From Pseudomonadota bacterium (GTDB taxonomy: Bacteria; Pseudomonadota; Alphaproteobacteria; Acetobacterales; Acetobacteraceae), in assembly GCA_021805485.1 (NCBI GenBank), contig JAJZFF010000350.1:1-9260 (forward strand): a DNA stretch of 9,260 bases, given 5' to 3'. The position numbers and the translations under genes were made by a program. A model generated the notes under the pieces. The model had not been told where the DNA came from. It saw only the letters and a program-made list of their open reading frames with translations, and searched no databases. This document shows, one piece after another, positions 5,856-9,260 of this stretch. How positions within the stretch are numbered: position 1 is the stretch's first letter; each line of letters begins with the position of its first letter.

Positions 5856-6527
5856 ATGGCCGTGATCGCAGCCGACCCCTATGAATTCGCCTTCGATCCG
5901 GCGCACACCGCGCTCGTCATCATCGACATGCAGCGCGATTTCCTCGAACCAGGCGGCTTCGGCGCCGCGCTCGGCAACGATGTCGCGCTGCTGCGCCGGA
6001 CCATCGCGCCGACGCGCGCGGTGCTGGAGGCGGCGCGGCGGGCGGGGCTCCTGGTGATCCATACGCGCGAGGGGCATCGGCCGGACCTCGCGGACCTGCC
6101 GCCTTCCAAGCGCGCGCGCGGGCGCCTCGCCGCCGGCATCGGCGACCGCGGCCCGATGGGCCGGATCCTGGTGCGCGGCGAACCCGGCCACGCCATCATT
6201 CCCGAACTCGCGCCGCTGCCCGCCGAGCCGGTGATCGACAAGCCCGGCAAAGGCGCCTTCCACGCCACCGACCTCGCCGCCATCCTCGCCAACCGCGCCA
6301 TCCGCTCGCTCCTGGTGTGTGGCGTCACCACCGAGGTCTGCGTCCACACCACGGTCCGCGAGGCGAATGATCGCGGCTTCGAGTGCCTCGTGCTGTCCGA
6401 CTGCGTCGGCTCCTATTTTCCGGATTTCCACGCCGCCGCCCTGCGCATGATCGCCGCGCAGGGCGGCATCTTTGGCTGGGTCGCACGATCCGCGCCCGCG
6501 ATCGCGGCGCTGGCCTCGCGGCCGTAG
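5856..6527 (+). CDS. biuH: biuret amidohydrolase-like cysteine hydrolase (isochorismatase-like family)
   Basis: A 223-residue isochorismatase-like cysteine hydrolase. The likely catalytic triad is Asp24 ([11 protein letters not shown]), Lys129 ([15 protein letters not shown]) and Cys162 ([20 protein letters not shown]). The stretch [18 protein letters not shown], the following [20 protein letters not shown], and the AANDRGYEC-like segment ([13 protein letters not shown]) closely resemble, from memory, the characterised rhizobial biuret hydrolase. That enzyme converts biuret to allophanate and ammonia. The divergent neighbour atzF consumes allophanate, which strongly supports the assignment. 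The related triuret hydrolases are the main alternative; the active-site distinctions could not be tested here. A GGAG lies seven bases before the ATG. The sigma-54 promoter upstream suggests expression under nitrogen limitation. The cis peptide before the nucleophile (GVTT) and overall length are normal. Confidence 0.87.
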   Translation: MAVIAADPYEFAFDPAHTALVIIDMQRDFLEPGGFGAALGNDVALLRRTIAPTRAVLEAARRAGLLVIHTREGHRPDLADLPPSKRARGRLAAGIGDRGPMGRILVRGEPGHAIIPELAPLPAEPVIDKPGKGAFHATDLAAILANRAIRSLLVCGVTTEVCVHTTVREANDRGFECLVLSDCVGSYFPDFHAAALRMIAAQGGIFGWVARSAPAIAALASRP

Positions 6528-6697
6528 GGCGGACGTTGCGTACGATGCGCCGTTAAGCTGCTCGTTGGACGATCCTCTCAAGGGCCATCCCGACCCTTCC
6601 GCCATCGGCTGACCGCCGCAAGCCCAGAAGCCGCCTCGCGCGGCCCATGCGGCTCATGTAGCCTTGCGCAGCCCCGGCCGCCCGGCGTGGGGTCGAC

Positions 6698-6710
6698 GGA
6701 GGAGAGGAAG
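6698..6710 (+). promoter_or_regulatory. strong Shine-Dalgarno sequence before the flavin monooxygenase
   Basis: The purine run GGAGGAGAGGAAG ends five bases before an ATG at 6716. It is the best ribosome-binding site in this part of the window, but it aims at an ATG that is out of frame with the large downstream coding region. Confidence 0.7.
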
Positions 6711-6715
6711 TCAGC

Positions 6716-6742
6716 ATGTCCGAGCCGCGCCGTGCGTCCTGA
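6716..6742 (+). other. eight-codon leader frame, or the true but frame-disrupted start of the flavin monooxygenase
   Basis: ATG at 6716, correctly spaced from a strong ribosome-binding site, encodes MSEPRRAS and then stops at TGA (6740-6742). Omitting one base at TCC-TGA would join it to the main frame as MSEPRRAS-EASARAVVVG, a normal amino end for this enzyme family. It may be a translated leader peptide, a programmed +1 frameshift site, a natural mutation or a sequence error. The stop overlaps the in-frame GTG start at 6732. Confidence 0.5.
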
Positions 6743-8552
6743 GGCGAGTGCCCGCGCCGTCGTGGTCGGTGCTGGGCCGGTCGGGCTGATCGCCGCCATC
6801 GAGCTGGCGCGTGCCGGGCTGCGGCCGCTGGTGCTCGATGCCAAGCCGGGGATCGTCTGGAGCAGCCGGGCGACCTGCATCTCCCGCCGCAGCCTGGAGA
6901 TCCTCGACCGCATCGGTGCCGGCCCGGCCTTCGCCGCGAAGGCGCTGCCATGGTCGCGCGGGCGAACCTTCCACCGCGATCGGCTCGTGTTTCGGCTCGA
7001 TATGCCGTTTGGGCCCGGCGACCGGCACGCGCCCTTCGTCAATCTCCAGCAATGCTACACCGAGCAGTTCCTGCTCGACACGCTGAGCGCGCTCGGCGAG
7101 GCGGCCGAGCTCCGCTGGAACCATCGGCTCATCGATCTGCGCCAGCACGGGGACGGGGTGGACCTCTCCGTCAGTGGCCCGGAGGGAGACTATTCGCTGC
7201 GCGCCGAGTGGGTGGTTGCCGCCGATGGCGGGCGCTCGACCGTGCGCGAACTCATGGGTCTGAAACTCGAGGGCACTGCCTACGAAAGCCGCTACCTCAT
7301 CGCCGACATCGAGGTCGAGGGCGCGAACTGGCCGGTGGAGCGCCATGTCTGGTTCGATTCCCCGGCGAATCCCGGCTCGACCGTGATCCTGCACGTGCAG
7401 CCGGACAATGTCTGGCGCATCGACTACCAACTGCGCGATGAGGAGGACACCGAAGAGGCGCAGCGGGAGGAGAATGTGCGGGCCCGGTTGCAGGCGCAGC
7501 TCGACATGATGGGCGTGCGCGCACCCTGGCGCATCGTCTGGCGGAGCCTCTACAAGGCGCTGGCGCTGTCACTCGGCTCCTACCGCCACGGCCGCGTGCT
7601 GTTCGCCGGCGACGCCGCCCATCTGGTGCCGATCTTCGGCGTCCGCGGGCTCAATTCCGGCATCGATGACGCGCATAATCTCGGATGGAAGCTCGCCATG
7701 GTGGCGCATGGCCGGGCGCCCGCGGCGTTGCTCGACAGCTACAGCCACGAGCGCCGCCGGGCGACGCGGGAAAACCTCGAACAGGCGACCAAGAGCACCT
7801 GGTTCATGTCCCCGCCCGGGCCCGGCTTCCGCCTGATGCGCGATGCCGCGCTGGTGCTCGCCGCCGAGCATGCCTGGGCGAGCTCGCTGATCAATCCGCG
7901 CCAATCCTCGGCGCATGTCTATGACGATTCGCCCGCAGTGCTGGCCGATGCGACGCCATGCGCCGAAGGCGTGCCGCCGGGTGCGTCGCTGCCGAACCTG
8001 CCGCTCCGCGCTGGCGGTTTCCTGCACGACGCGCTGCCGGCGCAGGGGTTTTCGCTGCTGGCCTTTGCCGATGGGCTGGACGCCGAGGCGATCGAGAGGC
8101 TGGCCGGGATCGGCGTGACGGTGCTGTGGGTCGGCGCCGGACCGATCACCGATCCGGACGGCGCGCTCGCCGCCCGCTTCGCCGCGGACCGTTTTCCCCT
8201 CTATCTCATCCGCCCCGATGAGCATGTCGCCGCGCGCTTCACCGAGGCCGATCCAGCTTCGGTGAGCGCTGCGCTGGATGTGGCGCTCGGTCGGCGGCGG
8301 AGCGGCGCTCCCGCGCGGGCGGCGCGCGCACCCGCGCCGGTGACACCGCAGGCCGGCGGGCCGGCGGCGTGCGCGCTCGGCCAGGAGGGGCTGGAAGCCG
8401 TCTTCGCCGCCGCCAGCCAGGCGATCAACGCCGCCGGCACGGCCGACGCGGCCTTCCTTGCCCGTCTCACGCTGCTGCTCGCGGAGGCGGTCGGCGATGC
8501 CGGGCGGGTGCAGACGCTGATCGCGGCGGCGATGAAGGGCGCGCCGGGCTGA
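6732..8552 (+). CDS. class A FAD-dependent monooxygenase with C-terminal DUF2783-like domain
   Basis: A 606-residue flavoprotein of the aromatic-ring hydroxylase (PheA/TfdB/MhpA-like) family, which uses NAD(P)H and O2 to hydroxylate aromatic or heteroaromatic substrates. The FAD-binding GAGPVG is at 13-18, the DG motif VVAADGGRSTVRE near 161-173, and the second FAD motif VLFAGDAAHLVPIFGVRGLN near 289-308. The core ends around residue 515 (LYLIRPDEHVAARF). An Ala/Pro/Arg-rich linker follows, then a segment of about 55 residues (ALGQEGLEAVFAAASQAINA, then FLARLTLLLAEAVGDAGRVQ and LIAAAMKG) resembling DUF2783, usually a separate small gene beside such monooxygenases. The substrate cannot be told from sequence. 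The start is uncertain: GTG 6732 is used here, GTG 6687 is in frame but lacks a ribosome-binding site, and the strong site points to the out-of-frame ATG at 6716. It lies 204 bases after the biuret hydrolase gene, in the same direction. Confidence 0.85.
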   Translation: MRPEASARAVVVGAGPVGLIAAIELARAGLRPLVLDAKPGIVWSSRATCISRRSLEILDRIGAGPAFAAKALPWSRGRTFHRDRLVFRLDMPFGPGDRHAPFVNLQQCYTEQFLLDTLSALGEAAELRWNHRLIDLRQHGDGVDLSVSGPEGDYSLRAEWVVAADGGRSTVRELMGLKLEGTAYESRYLIADIEVEGANWPVERHVWFDSPANPGSTVILHVQPDNVWRIDYQLRDEEDTEEAQREENVRARLQAQLDMMGVRAPWRIVWRSLYKALALSLGSYRHGRVLFAGDAAHLVPIFGVRGLNSGIDDAHNLGWKLAMVAHGRAPAALLDSYSHERRRATRENLEQATKSTWFMSPPGPGFRLMRDAALVLAAEHAWASSLINPRQSSAHVYDDSPAVLADATPCAEGVPPGASLPNLPLRAGGFLHDALPAQGFSLLAFADGLDAEAIERLAGIGVTVLWVGAGPITDPDGALAARFAADRFPLYLIRPDEHVAARFTEADPASVSAALDVALGRRRSGAPARAARAPAPVTPQAGGPAACALGQEGLEAVFAAASQAINAAGTADAAFLARLTLLLAEAVGDAGRVQTLIAAAMKGAPG

Positions 8553-8566
8553 AGCCGGGTCCGGGA

Positions 8567-9260
8567 TCAGGCGTGTCCGGCCATGTGCTGGCCGATGAGC
8601 ATGCGGTCCGCGGTCGCTGCGTCCGTCTCGTAGACCACGCGGCCATCGGCCATCACCAGGATGCGATCGGCCAGCTCCAGCAACTCGTCGAGATCCTCGC
8701 TCACCAGCAAGACCGCGGTGCCGCGATTGCGCGCGGCGATGATCTGCGCGTGGATGTCCGCCACCGCGGCGAAATCGAGCCCAAAGACTGGATTTGCGGC
8801 GATCAGAACATCCGCCTCGCGGCCAAGCTCGCGTCCCAGCACGGCGCGTTGCACGTTCCCGCCCGAGAGCGTGCCGATCGCCGCGTCCGCGGACGGGGTC
8901 TTGACGCGATAGCGCGCGATCAGCGTTTCGGCCTCGGCGCGCATCGGCCCGGCTCGGAGGAACATGCCGTGCGCGATCGGCGGCTGATCGAATCGCCGCA
9001 GCGCCATGTTCGCCGCGACGCTCATGGTGGCGACGGCAGCGTTGCGCAACGGCTCCTCAGGCAGCACCGCGAGCCGGTGGGCCAGCATCTCACGCCGCGT
9101 CGCATGGTAGGGCGTGCCATGGATGCGCACAGCCCCGGCGCGCGCGCGGCGCTGGCCGGCGAGCACTTCCACCAAGGCGCTCTGACCGTTGCCGGAAACC
9201 CCGGCGATGCCCACGATCTCGCCGGCGCGCACGGCGAGGCTGACACCGCGCAGCGCCGTG
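8567..9260 (-). CDS. sugar/nucleoside-type ABC transporter ATP-binding protein, C-terminal half, cut by the right edge
   Basis: About 230 residues of the second nucleotide-binding domain of a two-domain ATPase (RbsA/MglA/YufO type), continuing past the right edge. The frame stays open upstream of an internal GTG at 9232 and reads TALRGVSLAVRAGEIVGIAG, so 9232 is not the true start. The Walker A region GVSGNGQSAL lacks the usual Lys, normal for the second domain of this family. The signature is LSGGNVQRAVLGREL, and the Walker B region reads DVLIAANPVFGLDFAA, with Ala where a catalytic Glu is common, again usual for this domain. It then has LLVSEDLDELLELADRILVM. The GNGQ and EDLDE features fit the nucleoside/purine (BMP-dependent) branch better than ribose, but the permease and binding-protein genes are outside the window. 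It is convergent with the monooxygenase gene, 14 bases apart, with no strong terminator visible. Confidence 0.92.
   Translation of the reverse strand, partial: TALRGVSLAVRAGEIVGIAGVSGNGQSALVEVLAGQRRARAGAVRIHGTPYHATRREMLAHRLAVLPEEPLRNAAVATMSVAANMALRRFDQPPIAHGMFLRAGPMRAEAETLIARYRVKTPSADAAIGTLSGGNVQRAVLGRELGREADVLIAANPVFGLDFAAVADIHAQIIAARNRGTAVLLVSEDLDELLELADRILVMADGRVVYETDAATADRMLIGQHMAGHA

Noticed and set aside
5793..6605. In-frame amino-terminal extension of atzF
   Set aside because: It is antisense to the biuret hydrolase gene; the ribosome-binding site and family start are at 5792.
6528..6686. A small gene or terminator in the gap after the biuret hydrolase gene
   Set aside because: Only a 5-bp stem (AAGGG at 6580 with CCCTT at 6594) without a T-run was seen, and the open frames here are Arg/Ala-rich shadows.
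7569..8225. 218-residue minus-strand open frame inside the flavin monooxygenase gene
   Set aside because: It is fully nested antisense in a clear enzyme gene and shows no domain.

Overview
The window is GC-rich (roughly 70 %), densely coded DNA that reads like an alphaproteobacterium, most likely of the Acetobacteraceae/Rhodospirillales type. The basis is the EF-P sequence, the suhB-efp-epmB order, a DUF2783 domain beside a flavin monooxygenase, and small proline- or glycine-rich exported proteins. This placement is by recognition, not by a search. No rRNA, tRNA, CRISPR array or insertion sequence was seen.

Region 1 (1-2917) is an EF-P modification locus. On the minus strand, epmB (lysine 2,3-aminomutase-like), efp (elongation factor P) and the start of suhB (inositol monophosphatase family, cut by the left edge) are closely spaced and look like one operon. 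epmA (EF-P lysyltransferase) points the other way, with its start next to or overlapping that of epmB. EpmB makes (R)-beta-lysine, EpmA attaches it to the EF-P loop lysine (Lys33 here), and modified EF-P relieves ribosome stalling at polyproline.

Region 2 (2918-4076) holds three small genes of unknown function: a Gly/Met/Asp-rich lipoprotein (+), a Pro-rich protein with an N-terminal hydrophobic segment (-) preceded by a nested inverted repeat, and a 77-aa protein (-) next to a short AT-rich stretch.

Region 3 (4077-6527) is a biuret-to-ammonia module: a biuret hydrolase-like cysteine hydrolase (+) and allophanate hydrolase AtzF (-), transcribed divergently from a 63-bp gap. The gap contains a near-consensus sigma-54 (-24/-12) promoter aimed at the biuret hydrolase gene, which suggests nitrogen control through RpoN and an enhancer-binding activator such as NtrC.

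Region 4 (6528-9260) holds a class A flavin monooxygenase carrying a C-terminal DUF2783-like domain in the same chain. Its best ribosome-binding site leads into a different frame that stops after eight codons. Convergent to it, and cut by the right edge, is the second half of a sugar/nucleoside-type ABC transporter ATPase. Together with the biuret genes these could form a scavenging cluster for a nitrogen-containing organic compound. That link is inferred from position only.
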